Notes: generated by a model from the letters alone, not told the origin. DNA of 15,238 nucleotides from Bdellovibrio sp. (GCA_003176075.1 PSRN01000055.1:1-15238); one strand, 5' to 3'. Counted from the first letter of the stretch, positions 1 to 7,775 are shown. Program-made: numbers and translations.

Positions 1-60
1 CGGCCCGTCAGGTGGCCATCTTCAACTCAGCTTGTTAACCGTTTGGTTGCACTGGAAACT

Positions 61-966
61 TTATTGCGGGATATTCTTAAATCCAGTGCCGTGAATAATC
101 CCCGCTGAAATCAACCAGGGGGCCAAAATAAAATAATTCAAAAAAGCCCCGACCAGGAGCGAGATTCCGGATTTCTTCGACATCAAGCCGCCGGAGCCCA
201 GAAGCACGACGGAGGAATCCACTTGAATCGTCAAATCACGCAAGGGTGTTCCCATCAGGTGAGGCGTCGCGAATCGGTAAATAAAGTCATCCCAGTGGTC
301 AGGCAAAGACAAAAAGCCAAGGCGCAGGGTGTTCATCAGGGGCTGGCTCCGCATCATTTCGGTCATCGATGAAAGCGCCATGCCCGCCATCAGAAGCTTG
401 GCGCGGAAGAACCCTTCCTGGCCTGAAAGATCGCTGTGCAGCTGATCCAAAACAATACCGGCGGCCCGCCCCTCCGGAAAGGGGAGTTGCTCGTCATTGA
501 TGAATCTTTTCTTCATTGGGAAAGCGAACAGAACACCGAGCAAAGACAGCAGGCAAATCCAAATCAACGTTTGCCACATCGGGATCACTTCGCCGGTCAC
601 GATCATATAGGCCGGAATGGAAGCGACCAAGGGGGCCATCATGTAGCCGGCGCTGGTGGCGACGGACTGCATGGCGCTGTTTTCGAGGATGCTCATTTCC
701 CGTCCGATCTTGAGAATCGAAAAAACCCGGAAGAGCGCGTAAGAAAGAATGACCGCGGTGACCCCCACGCCCAAGGCCCAGCCGGTGCGAATGCCGATGT
801 AGAGGTTGGTGAGGCTGAGTATGCCTCCCAGAAAAATCCCGGTCAGACCTGAACGAAGGTTCAGTTGTGGCATGTCTCCTCTGTAGACAGTTCTCAGCCA
901 CCACGTGTCTTTTTCAAGAAGTGTCATGTTGCCAATTTGTTTTTCCGATAGCTCATGGACAGCCAT
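61..966 (-). pseudogene. OPT-family oligopeptide transporter, N-terminal half only (truncated)
   Basis: Inner-membrane transporter of the OPT family (proton-coupled uptake of oligopeptides or metal chelates). The 301-residue product has the family's N-terminal hallmarks: a first membrane segment with NLYIGIRTGW, the ENSAMQSVATSAGYM stretch, and FPEGRAAGIVL after a cytoplasmic KKRF loop. Several further hydrophobic helices follow up to residue 290. The start is ATG at 966, because GGAGG lies about 10 nt upstream; a longer frame from 1011 lacks such a site. Bacterial OPT proteins are usually about twice this length. Here translation stops (TAA) right after GFKNIPQ, where the family normally continues into the second half. 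The remaining 60 bases of the window show no OPT-like continuation in any frame. It is therefore probably a broken gene, though a split two-polypeptide transporter or an assembly error cannot be excluded. It is divergent from the kinase operon. Confidence 0.78.
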
Positions 967-1061
967 AGATGTTCCCCCTCCAGGCCGGCTGAGGGCCTGA
1001 GACATAATCACAGAATGGAACCGATGGCGGGGTCAAGGCGGGGTGCTGCGGAGGCGCCGCC
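967..1061. promoter_or_regulatory. Divergent intergenic region between OPT gene and kinase operon
   Basis: These 95 bp must carry promoters for both directions. A CATAAT hexamer at 1003-1008 could serve as a -10 for the rightward operon, but I see no good -35 at the right distance. Strong Shine-Dalgarno sequences face both genes: GGAGG before 966 on the minus strand and GGAGG at 1050-1054 on the plus strand. The rest is GC-rich with no clear operator. Confidence 0.3.
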
Positions 1062-2975
1062 TTGTTTGTGGGGAGAGGCTTGCTGAAAAACGTTGGTAAA
1101 AATTTCTCTTATTTCAAGTATTCACTCATCGCCGGATTGGGTCGTCTTCTCTTATTTTCGCTCCTGGCGGGCGCCGTGCTGGGGCTCAGGGAATCGGCGG
1201 ACCCGATCGCTGGGGTCATCGCCTCTGTTGCTCTCGCCTATGTGGTGAATGAAGCCGCCCTCTACACGGGGCGGAGCCGGCGCCTGCGAAATTTTTCCGC
1301 CGCCATTACCCGTTCCCGCCAGGATGGTTTGCCCATTGAGGTTCCTGCCGATTCGCCGGAGGGGCTTGCCGGGATCGCCAGGGATTTTAACTCCTTAACC
1401 AGGGAAATGCATGAAACCCGCGAACGGGTTTACCTCTACGCCGACGAACTTGAACTGAAAGTGAGCGAGCGAACCAGAGAGCTGGTGGACGCGCGGCAGA
1501 CGATCCAAGCGATGGTTGACAGTGTCAAGGAAGGCTTTCTGATGTTTGGTCTCGACGGAATCTGCAAGGATGTTTCCTCAGCCAGTTGCCTGACGGTGCT
1601 TGAAGGGCGGCCCAACGGCAAACATATGCGCGAAGTGCTTCACTTGAGCGAGGGCGAGTCCCGCAGTTTCGATCGGTGGTTGGGTGTTCTGTCCGCGGGA
1701 AAGCTCCCCTTCGCCGACGCGGTTTCTCTGGGGCCGGCCCGTTACCAGCACAGCAAGGATCGGGTGATCGAGCTGCGCTATTATCCGCTCAACGATGCGG
1801 CCGGAAAACTGCAATCCGTTGTCTTGGTCGCGACCGACCGGACCGAGGAAATCAAGGCGCAACGGGAAGTCAAAGATCGCGAGCGTCGGGCCAACTTTAT
1901 TGTGAAAGCCTCGCAAATGGGCCAGGCGTTGGAGAATTTTCTGGAATCAGCGGATCGGGACACCTCGAAGCTGCGCTTGGCTCTCGCCAACCTTCACTCG
2001 GAACCTCTGGATCTTTATTATTTGACGGGGGTCATCCACACGATCAAAGGAGAAGCTTCGATATTTTCTCTCGATGAGGTGACCCATCAGGCTCATCAAG
2101 TGGAGGAGATGATTCGCTCCTACGCGACGGCCAAATCAGTGAACCTCGAGCAAAAGATGGACGACGGAATCGCCCGTTTGCAAGAGCTCTTGCTGGAGGC
2201 CCGCATGTTCTTTTACGACATCACTCTGCGCAGCGGGGGGCCCGATCTTGCGGTTATTCGTGAACAAAGAGCCAAAATCATTGAACTCATCACGTTGATG
2301 AGTGAGCTCGACATTCCGGAGGAATTCCGCAATGACCTGATCAAGTACGGGGTGGCCCAACAGATTGGCTGGTTTTTCAAACACTACAACCAGTTTGTTC
2401 AGGACTTGGCGGCTCGTCTTGGTAAGAAGGTGGGGGCCATTGAATTTGAAAACGGTGACTTGCCGATTTATGCCGAACCTTACCATGAAGTCTTTCGCAA
2501 TATGGTTCACCTGATCCGCAATGCCCTGGGGCATGGAATTGAGACGCCGCCCGAGCGGAGAGCCGTGGACAAACCCGAGGCGGGCTCGCTCAAGTTTTCC
2601 TTTGAGCGGTTTCCGACGGTCGACCGGTGGTTCGTTCGCATTGTCGTGGGTGACGACGGCCGGGGAATCGACGTGGAGCAAGTGCGTGAGCGCTTGCGGA
2701 AATTGAAAGGTGACCTCTTCGTTGAGAAGAAAACTGATCAAGAGATCCTGCAGAGCATTTTTGATCCAGGATTTTCGACTAAAGTTGAGGTGTCCGATAT
2801 CTCGGGACGTGGCGTGGGTCTTTCCTCGCTCAAGCAAGAGTGCCTCGCGCTGGGAGGGAACATCCGTGTGAAATCCACGCGGGGCCAAGGCACAAGTTTC
2901 GTGATTGAGCTTCCAGACAGCTACGACGAACTGATAAACGCCTCGACCAACGCCTCGACCAAGATCGCCAGTTAG
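1062..2975 (+). CDS. Membrane-bound CheA-like hybrid histidine kinase (TM-HAMP-like-PAS-Hpt-HATPase)
   Basis: A 637-residue sensor kinase. Two hydrophobic segments (about 21-41 and 47-68) anchor it. A HAMP-like and coiled-coil linker follows (about 70-150), then a PAS-like domain (about 150-262). An Hpt domain (about 276-390) carries the likely phospho-acceptor His326 in HTIKGEAS. A CheA-type ATPase domain occupies about 470-617: N box HLIRNALGHGIE (483-494), G1 box DDGRGID (531-537), FDPGFSTK (567-574), SGRGVGL (581-587) and GQGTSF (608-613). The usual CheA N box has Asp before HGIE; here it is Gly490. There is no CheW-like P5 domain, and the Hpt is internal rather than N-terminal, so this is not a classical chemoreceptor-coupled CheA. 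The start is TTG at 1062, with GGAGG 7 nt upstream; no in-frame ATG exists upstream. First gene of an operon with a receiver and a CheX-like protein. Confidence 0.88.
   Translation: MFVGRGLLKNVGKNFSYFKYSLIAGLGRLLLFSLLAGAVLGLRESADPIAGVIASVALAYVVNEAALYTGRSRRLRNFSAAITRSRQDGLPIEVPADSPEGLAGIARDFNSLTREMHETRERVYLYADELELKVSERTRELVDARQTIQAMVDSVKEGFLMFGLDGICKDVSSASCLTVLEGRPNGKHMREVLHLSEGESRSFDRWLGVLSAGKLPFADAVSLGPARYQHSKDRVIELRYYPLNDAAGKLQSVVLVATDRTEEIKAQREVKDRERRANFIVKASQMGQALENFLESADRDTSKLRLALANLHSEPLDLYYLTGVIHTIKGEASIFSLDEVTHQAHQVEEMIRSYATAKSVNLEQKMDDGIARLQELLLEARMFFYDITLRSGGPDLAVIREQRAKIIELITLMSELDIPEEFRNDLIKYGVAQQIGWFFKHYNQFVQDLAARLGKKVGAIEFENGDLPIYAEPYHEVFRNMVHLIRNALGHGIETPPERRAVDKPEAGSLKFSFERFPTVDRWFVRIVVGDDGRGIDVEQVRERLRKLKGDLFVEKKTDQEILQSIFDPGFSTKVEVSDISGRGVGLSSLKQECLALGGNIRVKSTRGQGTSFVIELPDSYDELINASTNASTKIAS
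2937..2960 (+). repeat. Exact 12-bp tandem duplication in the kinase 3' end
   Basis: AACGCCTCGACC occurs twice back to back, in frame, adding the peptide NAST twice to the disordered tail after the ATPase domain. It lies outside the conserved fold, so it looks like tolerated replication slippage. Confidence 0.9.
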
Positions 2976-3033
2976 CGGAAAATCTTGGCGAAGAGAGGAC
3001 CCTTGGGATATTATTTTGTTAAGTGGTTACGAG

Positions 3034-3093
3034 TGGTTAATTCGGTGGCTAATTGGGTGACTAATGGGTTGGCTAATTGGCTGGTTAATCGGA
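3034..3093 (+). repeat. Five tandem 12-bp repeats in the receiver-gene leader
   Basis: Five consecutive 12-bp units start at 3034, 3046, 3058, 3070 and 3082, with consensus TGGYTAATTGGG and one to four differences per copy. A sixth partial copy (GATTAAC) runs into the start codon at 3101, and a related TGGTTA sits at 3024. The last unit supplies the Shine-Dalgarno (GGAG at 3091-3094). The array lies entirely in the 125-bp gap between the kinase and receiver genes. Confidence 0.9.
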
Positions 3094-3100
3094 GATTAAC

Positions 3101-3496
3101 ATGAAATTCGAATCCGTTCTTGCCGTGGTTATCGATGACATGGTCGCCAGCCGGGCTCTTCTCATCGAACTTCTTCGGAAGATGAACGTCTCCAATGTGA
3201 GAGAGGCGGACTCCGGTGAACGGGGTCTCAACCTTATCCGGGAGCTGGTGAAGGCCGGGAAGCCTCCCACCTTGATTTTCCTGGACCTGCATATGCCGGG
3301 GATGAATGGGATGGAGGTCCTTAAAAAACTCAAAGCGGACCCGGACACGAGCGGCGTTCCCGTGATCATGGTCAGCGCGGAAGAACAGAGCACCACCATC
3401 CTTGAGTCAATTGAGGAAGGGGCCGCCAATTACATTGTTAAACCTCTGACCGAACAGCTGCTGTCCGAGAAGCTGAGCCGCCTGATTGGATCATGA
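3101..3496 (+). CDS. Single-domain CheY-like response regulator
   Basis: A 131-residue receiver domain with no output domain. All receiver landmarks are present: acidic pair Asp12-Asp13, phospho-acceptor Asp62 in FLDLHMPGMNG, the Thr/Ser position Ser92 in MVSAEE, aromatic Tyr111, and Lys114 in the KP turn. It would be phosphorylated by His326 of the upstream kinase and dephosphorylated by the downstream CheX-like protein; this pairing is inferred from gene order. Without an effector domain it must act by binding a partner such as a motor or enzyme, or pass phosphate on. The start is ATG 3101, with GGAG 6 nt upstream formed by the end of the 12-bp repeat array. The next gene starts 25 bp after its stop, consistent with co-transcription. 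Confidence 0.93.
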   Translation: MKFESVLAVVIDDMVASRALLIELLRKMNVSNVREADSGERGLNLIRELVKAGKPPTLIFLDLHMPGMNGMEVLKKLKADPDTSGVPVIMVSAEEQSTTILESIEEGAANYIVKPLTEQLLSEKLSRLIGS

Positions 3497-3521
3497 GATA
3501 TGAACCCCACGCTGGAGTCCC

Positions 3522-4412
3522 ATGAGCATGATGGATAAACCCTCTTTTGAGATTCATCGTTTTCCGCAATTCCTGCTGGTGCGCTGGGTGGCGCCCCTGA
3601 CCCGTCCAGCGATGCACGGATTGATGAAGTCTTTGTCCGTCGAGTTCAAATCCGGGGGGAGCGAACTTCTGCGCTTTGTCGCCTTCGATCTGCAACAGAA
3701 GTTCGAATTGGATGACGAATTCTTCAAGGTATGCCGTGGTCTGCTGACTTACGCCCGCCAGGCGGGCCTGCGTTTGGTGGCTCTCAATTGCACCGAGCGA
3801 ACCAAAACTTTCCTTAAAGTTTCCGGCATGGCCAGGTTCATCATCGCGATCTCGGCCCATCAGCTGAATGAATTGCACAAGCCAACCGCCCCGACGACGC
3901 CGTCCGGGTCGGAGCGCCCGCAATTGTTGGCGAAGTTGTGGGGCAAGAAAGTCGCCGATCTGATTTCGCAGCTGGCCCCCGAGTCCAAAGGCTGTACCGT
4001 GGTCAAGGATGCGCATGAGACGCCGATCCCTGATCTTCAACCCTACCAGGTATGGGCCTTCGCGAACCTTCAGATTGAAGGTGACAATTTCTTTCTTTCG
4101 ATCAGCGTGCGCCAGGCTGGGGATATGGAGATTTTCAAGACCTGCAATACTTATCCGCCGTCCTCGGTGGCTGTTGTCCCGCAAAATTGGTTGCAGGAAT
4201 TCGTCAATATCGCCGTCCACAAAACCCTGCGCGAGTTAGTGGATACGGGATACACAGCGGCTTGCCAATCCCCGGGGACGGTTGTTCCCGGTCAAATTTC
4301 AGCCCTCGCCGTCACGCCGCTGAATTCCTGTGAGTTGGAATTTCAGGGAGTCCACTTTGTCTGCGCCTGCACGGGGATTTCCGCCGAGAACCAATTGGCG
4401 TCGGTGTCGTAA
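3522..4412 (+). CDS. STAS-like / CheX-like two-domain protein, putative CheY-P phosphatase
   Basis: A 296-residue cytoplasmic protein. Residues about 8-112 follow the STAS pattern: a beta strand around FLLVRWVAPL, then VAFDLQQKFELDDEFFKV, then LLTYARQAGLRLVALNC and LKVSGMARF. The usual phosphorylatable Ser of anti-sigma antagonists is absent (LDDE there). A Pro/Thr/Ser linker (about 120-131) leads to a C-terminal domain resembling CheX/CheC phosphatases. The signature Glu-x-x-Asn is Glu226/Asn229, with Pro251 close to the spacing expected after the Asn. The natural role would be hydrolysis of the receiver's aspartyl phosphate. Starts at 3522, 3528 and 3531 are all possible; GGAG at 3514-3517 fits 3528 slightly better. 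Third gene of the operon. The CheX assignment rests on a short motif and on context. Confidence 0.7.
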   Translation: MSMMDKPSFEIHRFPQFLLVRWVAPLTRPAMHGLMKSLSVEFKSGGSELLRFVAFDLQQKFELDDEFFKVCRGLLTYARQAGLRLVALNCTERTKTFLKVSGMARFIIAISAHQLNELHKPTAPTTPSGSERPQLLAKLWGKKVADLISQLAPESKGCTVVKDAHETPIPDLQPYQVWAFANLQIEGDNFFLSISVRQAGDMEIFKTCNTYPPSSVAVVPQNWLQEFVNIAVHKTLRELVDTGYTAACQSPGTVVPGQISALAVTPLNSCELEFQGVHFVCACTGISAENQLASVS

Positions 4413-4611
4413 ATGTAGAAATTGCTTGTTCCGCGGCGGAATATTTTAGCCCGCTGATACCCCGCCAATTCAATGGTGCCATCCTATTGTCTCATCCTGA
4501 GAATGTGTTGAGATGTGGTCAAACGAAGCAGTTGTCGACATCGAATTCTTGCCAAAAAATCCAAAAGCGTCAGCCGGCCTCTTCAAGTGAGGCATTGAGT
4601 TTGCATTTATA
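4413..4611. other. 199-bp intergenic region before the large exported protein gene
   Basis: No ORF with a ribosome site was seen. Besides the weak hairpin at 4429, the region ends in TATAAT (4608-4613), a perfect -10 hexamer that overlaps the first possible ATG of the next gene. There is no clear -35 (TTCAAG at 4582 is 20 bp away). Confidence 0.4.
4429..4447 (+). terminator. Weak candidate terminator after the signalling operon
   Basis: TTCCGCGGCGGAA (4429-4441) can fold into a 5-bp stem with a 3-nt loop and is followed by TATTTT. It sits 17 bp past the CheX-like stop codon. The short stem and short T tract make it weak. Confidence 0.3.
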
Positions 4612-4613
4612 AT
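4608..4613 (+). promoter_or_regulatory. Possible -10 box overlapping the annotated start
   Basis: A consensus TATAAT hexamer whose last two bases are the first two bases of ATG 4612. If it is a real -10, transcription would begin near 4620 and translation would have to start downstream, for instance at GTG 4630. No convincing -35 was seen. Confidence 0.35.
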
Positions 4614-6990
4614 GCCTGGGGGGCCTCAAGTGATTCAGCAGAATGCGGTTCTTCAATTTCTAAAACTCTTGCCCATACCCATAATCATGATCATTTCGTT
4701 CGGCTTGGCGGGGATCACGGCTCATGCTGAAGAACGTGTTCAGGTGAACACCAAGCCCATCGGGTCCGCTGCGGCCAACGCCAGCAATATTTCCCCTGAA
4801 CAAGTTTGTGGGCCTGATGCTCCCGCCCAGGCGCCAGGCCGGAAAATCGCTTCCTCGCATTCCAGCCCCGATTCAGAATACTTTGATGGATTACTGCGCG
4901 ATCAGTTGATTTCCGCCATTAAACAAAAGGCGATTAAATTCTCCATGAACCTTCGCTCTCGCTTTGCTCATGAAAATGATTTGGCGCAAATCGATTCGAC
5001 TAAGATTCAAGATCTCGTCACTCAGTATCGACAGGCCGTAGCCCGCCAGCAGGAACATAAGAAGGGATCTGTGGATTATGGAAGACAGGTTGACGACCTC
5101 GTCCGCAGTTATCCCTGGTTGCCCTATGTTCAGAAAAAGAATCCGTCCCCCGAGAATATGGTTTTGGTGCAAAAACAATGGCTTCCGGATTTAGCACAAT
5201 CAGAGAAGGACCTGGATAAGCTTTCGCCGCGATCTCCCGAGGCGCAAGAGCTGATCTTTTATACCGCGGCCGCCGGTGAGGCGCTGCGGGATGATCCCCA
5301 CCTGTGCGATGCTTATCACGATATTAAGAATCGCCTGCGAGCCGATGGAAGATGGCACAATCGAATCTCACTCGCACTGGGTCTTGGGGGGGCCGCTCTT
5401 TGTGCTGCTGGAGCTTTTTTCACGGCTGGAGCAACGATGGCGATGTGCTTTGCCGCTGCCGCCGGGAATGGCGTATCCGCTGGCATGGCAAGAGCAAGCT
5501 ATGAAAATTTTCGAAATCAGGCAGCCGTTCTTCAGGATGGCCTAGCGTCAGGCGCGACAAGTCCCTCTGAAGTTAAGGCAAGCGCCGACAAAGCTTGGCG
5601 GGAGAACGTGAATGTGGGGCTGTCGGCAGCCTCGGAGGTTCCGGTTGTCGCTGTCGCCGGGTATATCGCTCGGGGGTTTCGCGGGGCGCAGGCCGTGGAG
5701 AAAAGCGCAACCGCCGTGACCACAGCCGAAAGAACCGTGCCCGCAGCAGACCAAGGTGTAGCTGCCGCTGATCAAGCTGGAGCTGCCGCTGAAAAAAGCA
5801 CAAGCTCCATCGAAAAAAGTGGAACTGGCGCGCAGAACGGGGGAAGCGCCGCCGACCAAAGTGGAGCCGCCGTCAAGAATGGCACAGGAGCCGAGAAGGG
5901 CACGGGCGCCTCCGAACATTCCGAGGCAGCAGCTAACGAGTTCAAAAAAGCACACGAGAAGGCCGAGGAAATTGTGGGTCGAAAACTCAGCGAGGAAGAA
6001 ACTAAAGATTTCATGGAAACCCGCGCGCTGGCCGAGAAAATTGCGGGTCGCAAACTCACCGATGCACAGGCTAAGAGAGTTTATGAATCACACATTATTG
6101 GAATAGGTGAGAAGGGCAAAGATCTCGTTTCGGATGCCGGAAAACGCAACTACACATTTGGCCAATTGCGGAGGAAGCTTAGAAGATTGCTCGAGGAGAT
6201 GCCGGAGGATTCTGGCTTCCTTGCAGGCGAGCCTCAGGCGTTTATACGGGGGGGTGCGGCTGGCAAAGCCACCAGTACAGTTAATGAGGATTTGAAAGCC
6301 CTCGAAAGCATGCTTGCCAACGCCAAGCAAAAGCCGACAGAATTGGTAAGGGTCGTGGCAAAGATATCAAGTAAAGTTAGGGAATACGAAAATCGCCTTA
6401 AGCTATTGGCCGAGCAAAATCCCTTGGCGAATATTGCCGCCGTCCAAAAGGCTCGGGCAGCCATCAGCGACTGCTTAAAGCGGATTGAAAGGCGAGATCC
6501 TACTGGCTGCAAAGATGCCGTTCGTCAGGCGGTTGAACAACTTCCTGTTGTCGGTCGAAACTTGGCTGCCACGAGAAAGTCTGCGGCGGCTCAGCGGATA
6601 TCAAGTCTCAACTTGGGAGGATTATTCCCACAGCTGAGTAATGAGCTTGAAAAGGCTCTCCCGAAAGCCTTGAATCGCGCGAGCGACCGTAATTTGGGGC
6701 GGAAAGGCTCGCCCTTGGATATCAGTCAGCACATTGATGATCTCGGCAGCGCTGTTAAAAGGCTGCTCGGCACGGATACTCGTGTTATTAAAGTTTCATC
6801 GGAAGGGGATAAGGCCATCATCACAAATGGCAAAAAGAAATTGGTTTTTGATCCTGCCGAACCTTATTTTACAGTCAAACGATTCGAATCGGGTCAGTGG
6901 ATCTATGAACATTACGAAGTGAGGGCCGGCGGACAATTTGTGCAGGTTAGTGGTCGGGAAAGCAACGAGTTCTTTCACTTTACCTACTGA
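4612..6990 (+). CDS. Large exported low-complexity helical protein of unknown function
   Basis: Up to 792 residues, function not recognised. An N-terminal hydrophobic signal (about 13-36) ends in AHA (37-39), a likely signal peptidase site. Then come a helical region (about 85-250), a Gly/Ala-rich hydrophobic hairpin (about 252-292), and a low-complexity Ala/Gly/Ser/Glu region (about 360-442) built from degenerate AADQ, EKSGTGA and KNGTGA units. Two related half-repeats, AEEIVGRKLSEEE (451-463) and AEKIAGRKLTDAQ (474-486), are followed by SHIIGIGEKGKD and RNYTFGQLRRKLRRL. From memory this last motif block recurs in large secreted Bdellovibrio-type proteins. The rest is helical with two Cys (621, 633), ending in a basic, beta-rich tail (about 722-792). 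ATG 4612 overlaps a TATAAT box; GTG at 4630, preceded by a GGGGGG run, keeps the signal intact and may be the real start. Confidence 0.72.
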   Translation: MPGGPQVIQQNAVLQFLKLLPIPIIMIISFGLAGITAHAEERVQVNTKPIGSAAANASNISPEQVCGPDAPAQAPGRKIASSHSSPDSEYFDGLLRDQLISAIKQKAIKFSMNLRSRFAHENDLAQIDSTKIQDLVTQYRQAVARQQEHKKGSVDYGRQVDDLVRSYPWLPYVQKKNPSPENMVLVQKQWLPDLAQSEKDLDKLSPRSPEAQELIFYTAAAGEALRDDPHLCDAYHDIKNRLRADGRWHNRISLALGLGGAALCAAGAFFTAGATMAMCFAAAAGNGVSAGMARASYENFRNQAAVLQDGLASGATSPSEVKASADKAWRENVNVGLSAASEVPVVAVAGYIARGFRGAQAVEKSATAVTTAERTVPAADQGVAAADQAGAAAEKSTSSIEKSGTGAQNGGSAADQSGAAVKNGTGAEKGTGASEHSEAAANEFKKAHEKAEEIVGRKLSEEETKDFMETRALAEKIAGRKLTDAQAKRVYESHIIGIGEKGKDLVSDAGKRNYTFGQLRRKLRRLLEEMPEDSGFLAGEPQAFIRGGAAGKATSTVNEDLKALESMLANAKQKPTELVRVVAKISSKVREYENRLKLLAEQNPLANIAAVQKARAAISDCLKRIERRDPTGCKDAVRQAVEQLPVVGRNLAATRKSAAAQRISSLNLGGLFPQLSNELEKALPKALNRASDRNLGRKGSPLDISQHIDDLGSAVKRLLGTDTRVIKVSSEGDKAIITNGKKKLVFDPAEPYFTVKRFESGQWIYEHYEVRAGGQFVQVSGRESNEFFHFTY

Positions 6991-7002
6991 TTGGTATTTC
7001 AG

Positions 7003-7707
7003 TTATCGGGGTGCTCGAACAATTGTCCCGTTGTCAGAACTCGACCGTACAATAATCGGCTGTTCATAAGGGACACGTCGAGGATTGAGATACCAAACCG
7101 CCTCGACGCTATCGGCATCGTCCTTCGCCAATTCTTGCACCCTCGATATCGGTTTCACATAAACACCATTATTCGGATCCATAACAAAAACAACCTGGCC
7201 CATCGTCTCGATCCACAGATGCCCTTCTTCGCCTTCGGGGTGCAGCCCCACAATTCGATGAGGAATGGATAGCAGTTGCAAGATCGCTGAGGTCAAGCTC
7301 ACCAAATGCTCGCAGCCACCTCGACCCCCGCGGAGAACTTGGCTGAACAATGGAGGAGGGAAATCCACCATCTTCTGATCAAACTTGATTTTATCTTGCA
7401 CGAATCGCAGGATTCCCGCCAATTCCTCGACACTGAATTGAGCTGGTTTAAGAGTTGGTGCCGAGTTTACCGCCTCCGCAAGCATAGCTCGCACGGTCGG
7501 AGACAGGTTGAATTTAGTTTGCGCCCACCAAAACTTGACCGGACGCCACAAAGCAATTTCTTGCGTTGTTATGAATTTGACCCGGCGAGAGGTTATTTCG
7601 GAGCATTGACGAACGGTTGCCAAGGCGTGGAGGGGGAACCCCATCTCCGCGAATAAAGAAAGAAAGACAATCTGAATTGAGCTGAACCCTCTTCCCAAAA
7701 TCTTCAT
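7003..7707 (-). CDS. Secreted transglutaminase-like (papain-fold) protein
   Basis: A 234-residue protein with an N-terminal hydrophobic signal (about 10-30, ending HALA). The core matches the transglutaminase-like superfamily. The Cys box GGCEHLVSLTSAILQLLSIPHRIVG gives nucleophile Cys132, EGHLWIE gives His163, and VFVMDPNNG gives Asp177, all in the canonical order and spacing. Such proteins act outside the cytoplasm as cysteine peptidases, amidases or cross-linking enzymes; the substrate cannot be told. The start ATG 7707 has only a poor upstream ribosome site, but the next in-frame ATG would cut the signal peptide. The gene runs toward the large exported protein gene, with only 12 bp between the two stop codons and no visible terminator. 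The proximity hints at, but does not prove, a functional pair. Confidence 0.82.
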   Translation of the reverse strand: MKILGRGFSSIQIVFLSLFAEMGFPLHALATVRQCSEITSRRVKFITTQEIALWRPVKFWWAQTKFNLSPTVRAMLAEAVNSAPTLKPAQFSVEELAGILRFVQDKIKFDQKMVDFPPPLFSQVLRGGRGGCEHLVSLTSAILQLLSIPHRIVGLHPEGEEGHLWIETMGQVVFVMDPNNGVYVKPISRVQELAKDDADSVEAVWYLNPRRVPYEQPIIVRSSSDNGTIVRAPR

Positions 7708-7747
7708 TTAATAAGAAGTTACTTACCACAAGAATTTGCGCGCCTCA

Positions 7748-7775
7748 TATTTATCAGCTGAACTGAATCGATCAA
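7748..7775 (-). promoter_or_regulatory. Candidate promoter for the transglutaminase-like gene
   Basis: On the minus strand TTGATC (7775-7770) and TAAATA (7753-7748) are separated by 16 nt and would start transcription about 35 nt before ATG 7707. The -35 matches four of six consensus bases; the -10 is weak. Confidence 0.3.

Noticed and set aside
2136..2888. 250-codon minus-strand frame opposite the kinase
   Set aside because: Antisense shadow of the conserved ATPase and Hpt coding region; its product has no recognisable domain.
3024..3100. CRISPR array
   Set aside because: Units are directly adjacent 12-mers with no spacers.
3438..4220. 260-codon minus-strand frame opposite the CheX-like gene
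   Set aside because: Shadow; rich in Arg/Gln/His with no family match, and the plus strand carries receiver and CheX motifs.
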